In this document: in pieces, positions 1 through 8,025 of the stretch
Layout: every line of letters starts with the position of its first letter
Numbering within the stretch: position 1 is the first letter of the stretch
Source of the DNA: Hymenobacter terrenus
GTDB lineage: Bacteria > Bacteroidota > Bacteroidia > Cytophagales > Hymenobacteraceae
Assembly (NCBI RefSeq): GCF_000972495.1
Contig: NZ_LATM01000009.1
Span: forward strand, 62,001-126,000
Direction of reading: 5' to 3'
Length of the DNA stretch: 64,000 bases
Translations under genes and position numbers: made by a program
The notes under the pieces: generated by a model
The model's input: the letters and a program-made list of their open reading frames with translations, nothing else
Database searches by the model: none
Told to the model about the DNA's origin: nothing

Positions 1-1326
1 GTTCAGGAGCACGAGTTGGGCTTGGGCCGCACCCCGTACGGCAGGTAGTACAAGTCCTGTAGTTTGATGAGCTGGGTTAGGAAATATGCTCACCGGACCC
101 ACACCTTGGTTGGAGTTACCATTCCCTATGCTACGCCGGGTGCTAAAAGTCAGGGTTGTGTCGGGGTTGGCAGTAGGCGTACCATTAGCACTGCACGTGC
201 TGAATACCCGAACGATGTATGTGCGGCCGGGTACTAATCTTGGCAGTACAATAGGCGTCGTGGTCGACGAAGTGTAACGAGCAGAATCGCCGCGAGCAGA
301 CCAGCTAACGAAGAAGGCCGTGTTGCCCACTCCCGGGGTGAAGCTGACAACGGCCGTTGAGTCGTTGGTCGCCCTTATTCTCACACTGGCTACTCTACCG
401 CAGATGCTGGCCGCTGTAGTAGTGAAGGAGCCACGGGCAATGGCCGTAGAGTCACGATTGGTGCAAATAGTGATGATTTCCACAAGGTAACTAGTGCTCG
501 GACGCAGACCGGTGAACGTTACGGGCGAGCCCGTGGCCGTTTTGGTCTGGACAGCCCTGCTGCCCACTGCGTAATATCGGAGCCGGTAGCTCGCAACCCC
601 TGCTACTGGCGTGAAGCTCAAAGTAGCCGTAGTGGCAGTAGCGGCCACAGTGCGAATGTTGCGAACGGGCCCACAGGTAGTATTGGCAGTGGGTGGAGTA
701 GTAAAAGTGGTGCTGGCTGCGGCCGACGAGCCATTTGCACAGTTGGTAACAACGGTAACTACATAGCTACGGCCCGGTATTAAACGGCCGGAGAATCTCG
801 CCAATGAATCTCTGGTGGTCACGGTTTGCACGCTGGCGGTGTCGCCAGCTATCCGAATTTGAATCGTATAGCTCAAGGCTCCCGCTACTGGCATAAAGCC
901 GACCAGGGTAGCGGCAGCAGTACGCGTAACCGAGATTCTGGCAACAGTGCCGCAGGACACCACGCTACGGCCGCTGGTTTGGAACCTAACCCAGGGCGAA
1001 GAATTTCTGGTGCTGTCGATGCAGTTGCTCACTACCGATACCCGATAGGAAGTCCGCGCCCGCAAGCCAGTGATTCTAACGGAGGAAGTCCGTGTGTTGA
1101 TGCTGATAATGCCCGCCGCTGTAGAGTCGCCAATTAAAGAGTAGCGCACAATATAGCTAACAGTGGAATCGGCGGGGGTAAAGCTCACTACGGCGGTAGT
1201 ATCCGTAATGCTGGTCACGCGCACGTTGGTAGGGGCCGCACAGGTTTGGGCTTGGGCTTGGGCGCTAGGAGTCGGCCAGCTCAACGCCGCCACTAGCAAG
1301 GTTAGAAGTAGGGTTAGGTTTTTCAT
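1..1326 (-). CDS. Fibronectin type III repeat protein with T9SS tail (3' end cut by window)
   Basis: Open frame of 442 codons from an ATG at 1326 to the window edge, with no stop. It begins with a Sec signal peptide (MKNLTLLLTLL, then a hydrophobic stretch ending SAQAQAQ). At least four repeats of about 95 residues follow, each opening with a Cys motif (CAAPTNVRV, CGTVARISV, CGPVRNIRT, CGRVASVRI) and containing the SxTPV..V.SY and PGRxYxV strands typical of fibronectin III. The last visible residues (VSIFPNPAHQTTGLVLP) are the opening of a type A T9SS C-terminal sorting domain, so the protein is probably exported across the outer membrane and anchored or released at the surface. The repeats resemble the FN3 module of the protein at 50447-52381. 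The ligand cannot be read. An adhesin or surface role is inference. Confidence 0.85.
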   Translation of the reverse strand, partial: MKNLTLLLTLLVAALSWPTPSAQAQAQTCAAPTNVRVTSITDTTAVVSFTPADSTVSYIVRYSLIGDSTAAGIISINTRTSSVRITGLRARTSYRVSVVSNCIDSTRNSSPWVRFQTSGRSVVSCGTVARISVTRTAAATLVGFMPVAGALSYTIQIRIAGDTASVQTVTTRDSLARFSGRLIPGRSYVVTVVTNCANGSSAAASTTFTTPPTANTTCGPVRNIRTVAATATTATLSFTPVAGVASYRLRYYAVGSRAVQTKTATGSPVTFTGLRPSTSYLVEIITICTNRDSTAIARGSFTTTAASICGRVASVRIRATNDSTAVVSFTPGVGNTAFFVSWSARGDSARYTSSTTTPIVLPRLVPGRTYIVRVFSTCSANGTPTANPDTTLTFSTRRSIGNGNSNQGVGPVSIFPNPAHQTTGLVLPAVRGAAQAQLVLLN

Positions 1327-1496
1327 GAACGGCAAAAAAGTGGAAAGTGAAGGAAATAAAACCCGGCGCATCCGCCGTGCTTTCCAGCAGACCAGTCAAG
1401 GCAGCGAAAGGCTTCTCTGGCTTCTCTTTTTTCACTGCTCAATCTTCATCCTCCCCAAAGCGTGGTTATCGGACCAGACCGGTTTGATATTGAAAC

Positions 1497-1534
1497 AAAA
1501 AAAGGCCGCTCCTGAAGCAGGAGCTGCCTTTTTT
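1497..1534 (-). terminator. Rho-independent terminator of the acyl-CoA dehydrogenase
   Basis: A hairpin with arms GCTCCTG and CAGGAGC extended by A/T-flanked GGC/GCC pairs, followed on the minus strand by a run of T. It lies 17 bases past the stop of the dehydrogenase gene. The rest of the 1327-1550 gap shows no gene. Confidence 0.85.
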
Positions 1535-1550
1535 GTCTTAAACGAGATGT

Positions 1551-3341
1551 TTAGAAAACGTACTCGTTGGCTTCAATTACCACGGCGGCGATGCGGCGGC
1601 GGGCATCCCGCACGTTCAGCAACTCCGACTTGGTGAAGCGCTTGAGGCCCATGGTCAGCAGGCGCTGCTCATCGCCTTCGCTCATGCTACCGATGGCGTC
1701 TTTGCCGGCTTTCTCTACTATATCTACCGTATCGGCAAGATATACGCGGGCGATGTCGGCTTGCACGGCCAGAGCTTCTGCACCTTTGGCGGCGGCTTCT
1801 TTTTCCACGCGCAGCAGCGTGCTTTCGGCTACGTACACTTTGATGGCCATGTCGGCGATGTTCATCAACAACTCCTGCTCTTTGGCGAGGGTGGCAGCGT
1901 ACTTCTGCACGGCCGAGCCAGCAACCATCAGAATAGCCTTTTTCAGGTTAGCAATGGTCTTGAACTCCTTGCTGAACAAGCCGGTTTCTTCGTCCTGGCT
2001 CATGCTCGGGATACTCATTAACTCCTGTTGCACGGCCTGGGCAGGGCCCATCAGGTCGATTTCACCTTTCAGGCCCTTCTTCAAAATCATGTCCACGGCC
2101 AGCAGACGGTTGATTTCGTTGGTACCTTCAAAAATACGGTTGATGCGTGAATCGCGGTAGTTGCGGTCCATCGGGTAATCGGCTGAGAAGCCGTAGCCAC
2201 CGTAAATCTGCACGCCTTCGTCCACCACGTAGTCGAGCACTTCCGAGCCCTCTACTTTCAGGATGGCACACTCCACAGCAAACTCGCGGGCGGCACCCAG
2301 CAGAGCTTCGTTGGCACCTTTGCCTTCGGCCATCAGTTGCTGCTCCATGCGATAGATATCGGAACCGGCGCGGTAAATGGCCGACTCTACGGTGTAGAGG
2401 CGGATAGCCTGCTGCGCGATTTTGTAGCGGATGGCTCCAAACTTGGCAATCGGCAGTTTGAACTGTACTCGCTCGTTAGCGTATTTCACGCTTTGCGTGG
2501 CGGCCATTTTGGCGGCCCCCAGGCAAGCAGCAGCCAGCTTGATGCGCCCGATATTCAGCACGTTGAAGGCAATGAGGTGGCCTTTACCAATCTCACCCAA
2601 TACATTCTCCTTCGGCACTTGGCAGTCGGACAAGAACACCTGACGGGTGCTGCTGCCCTTGATGCCCATCTTGTGCTCCTCATTGCCAAGGCTCAAGCCG
2701 GGCGTGGATTTCTCCACAATAAAGCCGGTGAACTTGTCCCCGTCAATCTGAGCAAACACGATGAACACATCGGCAAAGCCGCCGTTGGTAATCCACATTT
2801 TCTGGCCGTTCAGCACGTAGTGAGTGCCTTCGGCGTTGAGAATAGCTTTGGTTTTCGCGCCCAAGGCATCGGAACCGGAGCCGGGCTCGGTGAGACAGTA
2901 CGCACCCATCAGTTCGCCGCTGGTCAGGCCGGGCAGGTATTTGGCTTTCTGCTCATCGTTGCCAAAGTACAGGATAGGCAATAGAGCGATACCCGTGTGC
3001 GCCGCAAACGCCACTGGAAACGAGTGGCCGCCACCCACGCCCTCGGTCACGCGCAACGCCGTGGGGAAGTCCATATCAAGCCCACCGAACTGCTCGGGCA
3101 CACTTACCCCGAACAGACCCAGTTGGCCTGCCTTCTCCATCAGGCCGCGCATGAGGCCTTCCTCGTGGTTGTCGAGGCGCTCCAGTAGCGGTTCTACTTC
3201 CGCGTCTACAAAGTCCAGACAGGTCTGGTGCATGTAGTTCTGCTCTTCGGTAAAATCAGCCGGCGTGAAGACGTCTTGTGCGTCAGTCGGCTTGATGATG
3301 AATTCACCGCCCTTAAGGGGCGCTTTCTGCGTTACTTCCAT
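1551..3341 (-). CDS. Acyl-CoA dehydrogenase, long form
   Basis: 596-residue flavoprotein catalysing the first, FAD-dependent step of fatty-acid beta-oxidation. N-terminal alpha domain about 30-150. Beta domain with the FAD/substrate motif [16 protein letters not shown] and WITNGG at about 150-250. C-terminal helical domain with the signature [18 protein letters not shown] followed by [12 protein letters not shown], which contains the region of the catalytic base. About 150 extra residues follow (440-596), as in the longer very-long-chain/FadE-type dehydrogenases of Bacteroidota, against about 380 for short forms. It has its own promoter region with two dyads (3374-3386, 3442-3454) and is separated from the upstream thiolase gene by two hairpins, so it is probably a separate transcript. 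It must pass electrons to an ETF encoded elsewhere. Acyl chain preference cannot be read. Confidence 0.93.
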   Translation of the reverse strand: MEVTQKAPLKGGEFIIKPTDAQDVFTPADFTEEQNYMHQTCLDFVDAEVEPLLERLDNHEEGLMRGLMEKAGQLGLFGVSVPEQFGGLDMDFPTALRVTEGVGGGHSFPVAFAAHTGIALLPILYFGNDEQKAKYLPGLTSGELMGAYCLTEPGSGSDALGAKTKAILNAEGTHYVLNGQKMWITNGGFADVFIVFAQIDGDKFTGFIVEKSTPGLSLGNEEHKMGIKGSSTRQVFLSDCQVPKENVLGEIGKGHLIAFNVLNIGRIKLAAACLGAAKMAATQSVKYANERVQFKLPIAKFGAIRYKIAQQAIRLYTVESAIYRAGSDIYRMEQQLMAEGKGANEALLGAAREFAVECAILKVEGSEVLDYVVDEGVQIYGGYGFSADYPMDRNYRDSRINRIFEGTNEINRLLAVDMILKKGLKGEIDLMGPAQAVQQELMSIPSMSQDEETGLFSKEFKTIANLKKAILMVAGSAVQKYAATLAKEQELLMNIADMAIKVYVAESTLLRVEKEAAAKGAEALAVQADIARVYLADTVDIVEKAGKDAIGSMSEGDEQRLLTMGLKRFTKSELLNVRDARRRIAAVVIEANEYVF

Positions 3342-3373
3342 GACGGTTGAGGTGGGGTTTAAGATTAAAAGTG

Positions 3374-3386
3374 TTAGGCACGCCTA
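3374..3386. promoter_or_regulatory. Dyad TTAGGC-AC-GCCTA, operator candidate 1
   Basis: TTAGGCACGCCTA contains a perfect inverted repeat TAGGC/GCCTA around two bases. It lies 33 bases upstream of the dehydrogenase start. The same half-site recurs at 3442-3454 and in front of the marR gene (7781-7793), so it is a candidate binding site for that MarR protein. Confidence 0.5.
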
Positions 3387-3423
3387 CTATTTTGAGAAAC
3401 AACGGGCCAAACGATTTAGTGTT

Positions 3424-3454
3424 GCAAGATAAGAAAAAATGTTAGGCGTGCCGA
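3424..3454 (-). promoter_or_regulatory. Probable promoter -7 box plus operator candidate 2 of the dehydrogenase gene
   Basis: On the minus strand a TATCTTGC box (3424-3431) resembles the Bacteroidota -7 element TAnnTTTG. Ten bases upstream of it is TTAGGCGTGCCGA (3442-3454 on the plus strand), a slightly imperfect copy of the 3374-3386 dyad, sitting where a repressor would block the promoter. The same geometry occurs before marR. Confidence 0.4.
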
Positions 3455-3464
3455 GTATTTAATG

Positions 3465-3497
3465 AAATAAAAACCTCTTTAGCAGAGGTTTTTATTT
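3465..3497. terminator. Bidirectional A/T-flanked terminator hairpin
   Basis: Perfect 14-bp arms (AAATAAAAACCTCT and its complement) around a 5-base loop, with T runs in both directions. It lies between the thiolase stop and the dehydrogenase promoter. Confidence 0.85.
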
Positions 3498-3541
3498 CGT
3501 CCCTATTGAGGGGAAAGACATCGCTGTATTCAGCGAATAAT

Positions 3542-3582
3542 AGTGGTCGGACAAAGCCCTTTGAGCAATTCATCCGACCACT
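3542..3582 (-). terminator. Hairpin just past the thiolase stop
   Basis: Ten-base arms AGTGGTCGGA/TCCGACCACT with a 21-base loop, 6 bases after the thiolase stop. There is no clear T run, so it may be an mRNA 3'-end stabiliser working with the terminator at 3465-3497. Confidence 0.45.
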
Positions 3583-3588
3583 TCGTCA

Positions 3589-4773
3589 TTATTTCAGCAG
3601 TTCATAGATACCAGCTACGCCCTGGCCGCCGCCCACGCAGGCGGTAACCATGCCGTACTTCTTGCCGCGTTCACGCAGCTCGTCGAACAGCTGGATGCTG
3701 AGCTTGGCGCCGGAGCAGCCGAGCGGGTGACCGAGGGCGATGGCGCCGCCGTTCACGTTCAGCTTCTCGGGGTCGATGCCCAGCTCCCGCACCACGGCTA
3801 GGCTCTGCGAGGCGAAGGCTTCGTTCAGCTCAATCAGGTCGATATCGTCCAGCTTCAGGCCAGCTTGCTTGAGAGCTTTCGGCACAGCTTTAATGGGGCC
3901 CATGCCCATGATGCGCGGGTCCACGCCTTCGGAGGCGTAGTTTACCATGCGGGCAATGGGTTCGAGGTTCAGCTCCTTCACCATGCGCTCCGACATTACG
4001 AGCACGAAGGCCGCACCGTCCGAAGTTTGGGAGGAGTTGCCGGCCGTGACGGTGCCGTTGGCGGCAAATACGGGGCGCAGCTTGGCGAGGGCCTCTACTG
4101 AGGTATCGGCGCGAGGACCTTCATCGGTATCCACCACGTAGGAGCGATTTTTCTTCTTGCCAGTGGCTTGGTCCACGTAGGTTTCCTCTACCGTTACGGG
4201 CACGATGCTCTTCTGGAACTTGCCTCCTTGCACAGCCTTGATTGCCTTCTGGTGCGAGTGGTAGGAGAATTCGTCCTGGTCCTGACGGCTGATGTTGTAG
4301 TCCTTGGCAACGGCTTCGGCGGTGAGGCCCATGCCCATATAATAGTCCGGATGTTGCATGGCCAGCTGATAGTTGGGCACGGTTTTCCAGCCTACGGTGG
4401 GCACCATGCTCATGCTTTCGGTGCCGCCCGCGATAATGCAATCGGCCATACCGGCCGTGATTTTACCCACGGCCATGGCAATGGTTTCCACGCCGGAGCC
4501 GCAGTAGCGGTTCACGATGAGACCGGGCACGTTGATGGGCAGGGCCAGCAACGAAATCAGACGGCCCATTTGCAGGCCTTGTTCGGCTTCGGGCACGGCA
4601 TTCCCCACAATAACGTCATCAATACGAGTAGGGTCGAGGGCGGGCACCTGGGCCACAAGATGCTTGATAACCGTAGCCGCGAGGTCGTCGGGACGGGTGA
4701 AGCGGAAGACGCCACGGGGGGCTTTGCCCACTGCCGTGCGGTAACCGCCAACGATATATGCAGTTTGAGTCAT
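3589..4773 (-). CDS. Acetyl-CoA acyltransferase (thiolase)
   Basis: 394 residues, the usual thiolase length. It performs the last step of beta-oxidation, CoA-dependent cleavage of 3-ketoacyl-CoA (or the reverse condensation). The catalytic set is visible: nucleophile Cys91 in [12 protein letters not shown], His349 in [15 protein letters not shown], and Cys379 in TACVGGGQG. The gene is 21 bases downstream of the HCDH/crotonase fusion gene on the same strand, so the two very probably form one operon that supplies hydratase, dehydrogenase and thiolase activities. The adjacent dehydrogenase points to a degradative fatty-acid thiolase (FadA/FadI-like) and not a biosynthetic acetoacetyl-CoA thiolase, but sequence alone does not fix chain length. 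Confidence 0.95.
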   Translation of the reverse strand: MTQTAYIVGGYRTAVGKAPRGVFRFTRPDDLAATVIKHLVAQVPALDPTRIDDVIVGNAVPEAEQGLQMGRLISLLALPINVPGLIVNRYCGSGVETIAMAVGKITAGMADCIIAGGTESMSMVPTVGWKTVPNYQLAMQHPDYYMGMGLTAEAVAKDYNISRQDQDEFSYHSHQKAIKAVQGGKFQKSIVPVTVEETYVDQATGKKKNRSYVVDTDEGPRADTSVEALAKLRPVFAANGTVTAGNSSQTSDGAAFVLVMSERMVKELNLEPIARMVNYASEGVDPRIMGMGPIKAVPKALKQAGLKLDDIDLIELNEAFASQSLAVVRELGIDPEKLNVNGGAIALGHPLGCSGAKLSIQLFDELRERGKKYGMVTACVGGGQGVAGIYELLK

Positions 4774-4794
4774 GACTCTTTTGATTTTAATGAG

Positions 4795-7203
4795 TTAGTT
4801 ACGCAGCGGCTTGCCGGTGGTGAGAATCGACTGAATCCGTTCCAGCGTTTTGCGCTCGCCGCAGAGACTGAGGAAGGTTTCACGCTCCAGGTCCAGCAGG
4901 TATTGCTCGCTCACTTCGGTGGGCGACGACAGGTCACCGCCGCACATCACGTAGGCCAGCTTGTCCGCAATAAGCTGGTCGTGCGTCGAGATGTAGTTGC
5001 CTTGCTGCATGGCGTAAACGCCGGTTTTGAACATGGCCAGGGCGCCTTTGCCGTGGACTTTGATGTTGGTCTTTTGCGTGGGCTGCGTGTAGCCGGCATC
5101 GGCCAACTCCAACGCGGCGGCTTTGGCGGCAGCAATTACGCGGTTGCTGTTCACCACAATTTCATCGCCCCGACGCAGGAAACCCAGGTCGATGGCTTCA
5201 GCGGCGGAAGTTGAAACTTTGGCCGTGCTGATGGTCATGTAGGTATTGCGCAGCAGGTTGAACTCCGGTTCACCTTCCTCGTACTTCGCGGCGGTGCGCA
5301 AGGTCATTTCCTTGGTGCCGCCCCCGCCCGGAATCAGGCCGACGCCGAATTCTACCAGGCCGATATAGCTCTCCGCCGCGGCCACCACGCGGTCGCAGTG
5401 CAGGTTTAGTTCGCAGCCACCGCCCAGCGTGAGGCCGTGCGGCGCACCCACCACCGGAATGCTGCTGTAGCGCATGCGCATCATGGCGTTCTGGAATTGC
5501 TGAATCATCAGGTTCAATTCGTCAAACTCCTGCTCCAGCGCCTGCATATACACCAGTCCGAGGTTGGCACCAGCCGAGAAATTGGGACCATCGTTGCCCA
5601 CCACGAGGCCGCGATAGCCTTTCTCGGCCATGTCTACCCCACGCAACAATCCTTCGATAACATCGGTGCCCAGCGAATTCATCTTCGAGTGGAATTCCAC
5701 GTTCAGAATGCCATCACCGAGGTCAACGACCGAGGCGCCGGCGTTCTTCCACAGCACTTTGCCGCTCGCCCGCAGGCTGTCGAGAATGATGAAGTTCTCC
5801 ACACCCGGAATAGCCTGGTAGCTCTTCGACTCGATGTCGTAAAACTGCCGGATGCCCGAAGCATCCACCTTATAGAAACTCTGATTGCCCGCAGCCAACA
5901 TTTCTTCCACCCACGGCGCTATGGTGCGACCAGCGGCTTTGGCCAAGTCGATACCGGCCTGCACGCCCAGCGCGTCCCAGGTTTCGAACGGTCCCAGTTC
6001 CCAGCCGAAACCCGCCCGGAGCGCGTCGTCAATCTTATAAAGCTCATCCGAGATTTCGGGCACCCGGTTGCTCACGTAGGCGAAGAGGCTGCCAAAGCTC
6101 AGGCGGTAAAATTCGCCAGCCTTGTCCTTGCCCGCTACCAGTACCTTGAAGCGGTCAGCCAGCTTGTCGATGGTTTTGGTCATCTCCAGCGTTGCGAATT
6201 TTACCTTCTGGCTGGGCTTATATTCCAGCGTATTGAGGTCGAGGGCGTGTATTTCGGACTTGCCGCCCTCCCCTTTCACCTTCTTGTAGAAGCCCTGACC
6301 GGTTTTGTCGCCCAGCCACTTGTTCTCGCCCATTTTCTTCACGAAATCGGGCAGCACGAACACGTCTTTGGCTTCGTCGTTGGGCAGACCTTGGGCGAGG
6401 CCATTAGCCACGTTGATGGTCGTATCCAAGCCTACCACGTCGGAAGTGCGCAGCGTGGCCGATTTGGCGTGACCAATTACCGGGCCCGTCAGCTTATCGG
6501 TTTCCTCCACGGTCAGGTCTAGCTTCTGCATGGTCTGCATGGCGTCGAGCAGGGCAAATACACCCACCCGGTTGGCGATGAAGCCCGGCGTATCCTTCGC
6601 CAAAACAACGGTTTTGCCCAGGTACAGGTCGCCATAGTGCAACAGAAAGTCCAGCACGGCCGCATCGGTATCCGGCGTTGGAATGATTTCCAACAGCTTC
6701 AGGTAGCGGGGTGGATTGAAGAAGTGCGTGCCCGCAAAATGCTTCTTGAAATCAGCGGAGCGGCCCTCGGCCAGCAGGTGAATCGGGATGCCCGAGGTAT
6801 TGCTCGTAATGAGCGTGCCGGGCTTGCGGAACTGCTCCACCCGCTCGTAGATGCTTTTTTTGATGTCGAGTCGTTCTACTACGACCTCAATCGTCCAGTC
6901 GCAGCTGGCAATATCTTTGAGGTTATCGTCGAAATTACCAGTTTTGATGCGGCTGGCGTCGGCCTTACGATAAAGCGGCGACGGGTTGGCCACGATTGCG
7001 GCCTGCAAAGCGGCATTCACAATGCGGTTGCGCACGGCCGGAGCATCGAGATTCAGGCCTTTTTTCTCTTCATCGGGCAATAATTCTTTGGGCGCGATAT
7101 CGAGCAGCAGCACCTGCACGCCGATGTTGGCGAAATGGCAAGCAATGCGCGAGCCCATGACGCCGGAACCCAGCACGGCAACTTTCTTGATGGTTCGGTT
7201 CAT
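4795..7203 (-). CDS. 3-hydroxyacyl-CoA dehydrogenase / enoyl-CoA hydratase fusion
   Basis: 802-residue bifunctional beta-oxidation enzyme. The NAD-binding Rossmann motif VLGSGVMGSRIA is at about 10-21, followed by HCDH motifs (SNTSGIPI, GTHFFNPPRYLKLLEII, DTPGFIANRVG) to about 460. A crotonase domain occupies about 480-700 with the oxyanion-hole segment GGGCELNLHCDRVVAA and GLIPGGGGTKEM. The order is HCDH then hydratase, the reverse of Escherichia coli FadB (hydratase first) and common in Bacteroidota and some other groups. It precedes the thiolase gene by 21 bases, forming a trifunctional-complex-like operon. The start is an ATG with no Shine-Dalgarno sequence, normal for this phylum. Confidence 0.94.
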   Translation of the reverse strand: MNRTIKKVAVLGSGVMGSRIACHFANIGVQVLLLDIAPKELLPDEEKKGLNLDAPAVRNRIVNAALQAAIVANPSPLYRKADASRIKTGNFDDNLKDIASCDWTIEVVVERLDIKKSIYERVEQFRKPGTLITSNTSGIPIHLLAEGRSADFKKHFAGTHFFNPPRYLKLLEIIPTPDTDAAVLDFLLHYGDLYLGKTVVLAKDTPGFIANRVGVFALLDAMQTMQKLDLTVEETDKLTGPVIGHAKSATLRTSDVVGLDTTINVANGLAQGLPNDEAKDVFVLPDFVKKMGENKWLGDKTGQGFYKKVKGEGGKSEIHALDLNTLEYKPSQKVKFATLEMTKTIDKLADRFKVLVAGKDKAGEFYRLSFGSLFAYVSNRVPEISDELYKIDDALRAGFGWELGPFETWDALGVQAGIDLAKAAGRTIAPWVEEMLAAGNQSFYKVDASGIRQFYDIESKSYQAIPGVENFIILDSLRASGKVLWKNAGASVVDLGDGILNVEFHSKMNSLGTDVIEGLLRGVDMAEKGYRGLVVGNDGPNFSAGANLGLVYMQALEQEFDELNLMIQQFQNAMMRMRYSSIPVVGAPHGLTLGGGCELNLHCDRVVAAAESYIGLVEFGVGLIPGGGGTKEMTLRTAAKYEEGEPEFNLLRNTYMTISTAKVSTSAAEAIDLGFLRRGDEIVVNSNRVIAAAKAAALELADAGYTQPTQKTNIKVHGKGALAMFKTGVYAMQQGNYISTHDQLIADKLAYVMCGGDLSSPTEVSEQYLLDLERETFLSLCGERKTLERIQSILTTGKPLRN

Positions 7204-7265
7204 CCTCTGTCGGGAAAAAGGTGAAGTGGGGAAAGGGAGTTAGTAATTATAGCTAAGCTTGCAGT

Positions 7266-7742
7266 CTACGCCGTTGTTTCGGTGCGTAAGGGCTTCAAAA
7301 TGAAGTCTTCGAATAAGGTTTTGCCTTCAATCATGCCCGTAATCTGAGCCGCTACTTTGAAGAAAACGTCGAGTTGGCTTTGGGGGATTTTCTCCCGCAT
7401 TTTCAGGTTGAAGTGCCGCACAGTCTGGCGCGAGATTTCTTTCTTCTCCAGCCCAACCGGTGTCAGGAAGATGCGCACCGAGCGTTTATCTACCGAATCG
7501 GCCTGCTTGTAAATCAGGCCTTTTTCTTCCATGCTCCGCAAAATGCGGGTAAGACTGCGGGTTTCGAGGCCCAGCAGCGGCGCGATTTTAGTAGCTGGCG
7601 TACCCTTCTCCTGGTCTATGTTCAACAACACGAAGCCGATGCTGGTCGTAATGTCGTTCTGCGCCGCCTGGGTGTTGTACATCCGCGAAATAGCGTGCCA
7701 GGCTACTTTGATATTGTAATCGACGGTTTCTTCAGGTTTCAT
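7266..7742 (-). CDS. MarR-family transcriptional regulator
   Basis: 158 residues with a central winged helix-turn-helix (about 45-115): recognition region TKIAPLLGLETRSLTRILRS and wing VDKRSVRIFLTPVG. Flanking helices form the dimerisation core, including an N-terminal helix with WHAISRMYN. MarR proteins usually repress their own promoter and neighbours and are released by a small ligand. It is 62 bases upstream of, and co-directional with, the HCDH/crotonase-thiolase genes, and the acyl-CoA ligase is on its other side, so an acyl-CoA or fatty-acid ligand is likely. A TTAGGC-type dyad occurs before this gene and twice before the dehydrogenase gene. The target and ligand are inference. Confidence 0.88.
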   Translation of the reverse strand: MKPEETVDYNIKVAWHAISRMYNTQAAQNDITTSIGFVLLNIDQEKGTPATKIAPLLGLETRSLTRILRSMEEKGLIYKQADSVDKRSVRIFLTPVGLEKKEISRQTVRHFNLKMREKIPQSQLDVFFKVAAQITGMIEGKTLFEDFILKPLRTETTA

Positions 7743-7761
7743 GGGCGGGATGTAAGTGCGG

Positions 7762-7793
7762 TAAACTTACGAAGAATTTGTTAGGCTTGCATA
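7762..7793 (-). promoter_or_regulatory. marR promoter region with operator candidate
   Basis: On the minus strand a TAAGTTTA box (7762-7769), one base off TAnnTTTG, lies about 20 bases before the ATG. Eleven bases upstream of it is TTAGGCTTGCATA (7781-7793), similar to the dyads before the dehydrogenase and at the same distance from the box. Confidence 0.4.
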
Positions 7794-7906
7794 ACAGTTA
7801 ACATAATCTTTTCGTGTCAGGCATGGCGTCATTACGAGAAATATAATGGGTGGCTCGTCATTAGAATCGGTTAGTACTCTCTGACATCATACCTCCATTC
7901 AACCCA

Positions 7907-7950
7907 ATGCAACAAGCCCCGGCTCTGCTCAGAACCGGGGCTTGTTGCAT
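7907..7950. terminator. Strong hairpin after the acyl-CoA ligase gene
   Basis: Perfect 16-bp arms (ATGCAACAAGCCCCGG and complement) with a 12-base loop, 75 bases past the ligase stop. It has no T run after the stem, so it may be a Rho-type or processing-type 3' end, or insulation between the ligase and marR transcripts. Confidence 0.6.
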
Positions 7951-8025
7951 CCAATTTAGTCGATAATAGGAGGGCGCTTGATGCGTGGAATGCCAGGTGA
8001 CAGTTCCACACAATGCACGTACTAC

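Noticed and set aside
826..1636. Plus-strand frames in the first 1.6 kb
   Set aside because: They run antisense to the fibronectin-repeat protein or through its promoter and the next gene's terminator.
1567..2984. Plus-strand open frames opposite the acyl-CoA dehydrogenase
   Set aside because: Mirror frames of a clear enzyme, with no domain pattern or promoter.
4168..6522. Long plus-strand open frames (348 and 361 codons) opposite the thiolase and HCDH/crotonase genes
   Set aside because: They lie antisense to strongly supported enzymes, are rich in His, Gly and Val as expected for mirror frames of GC-rich genes, and match no family.
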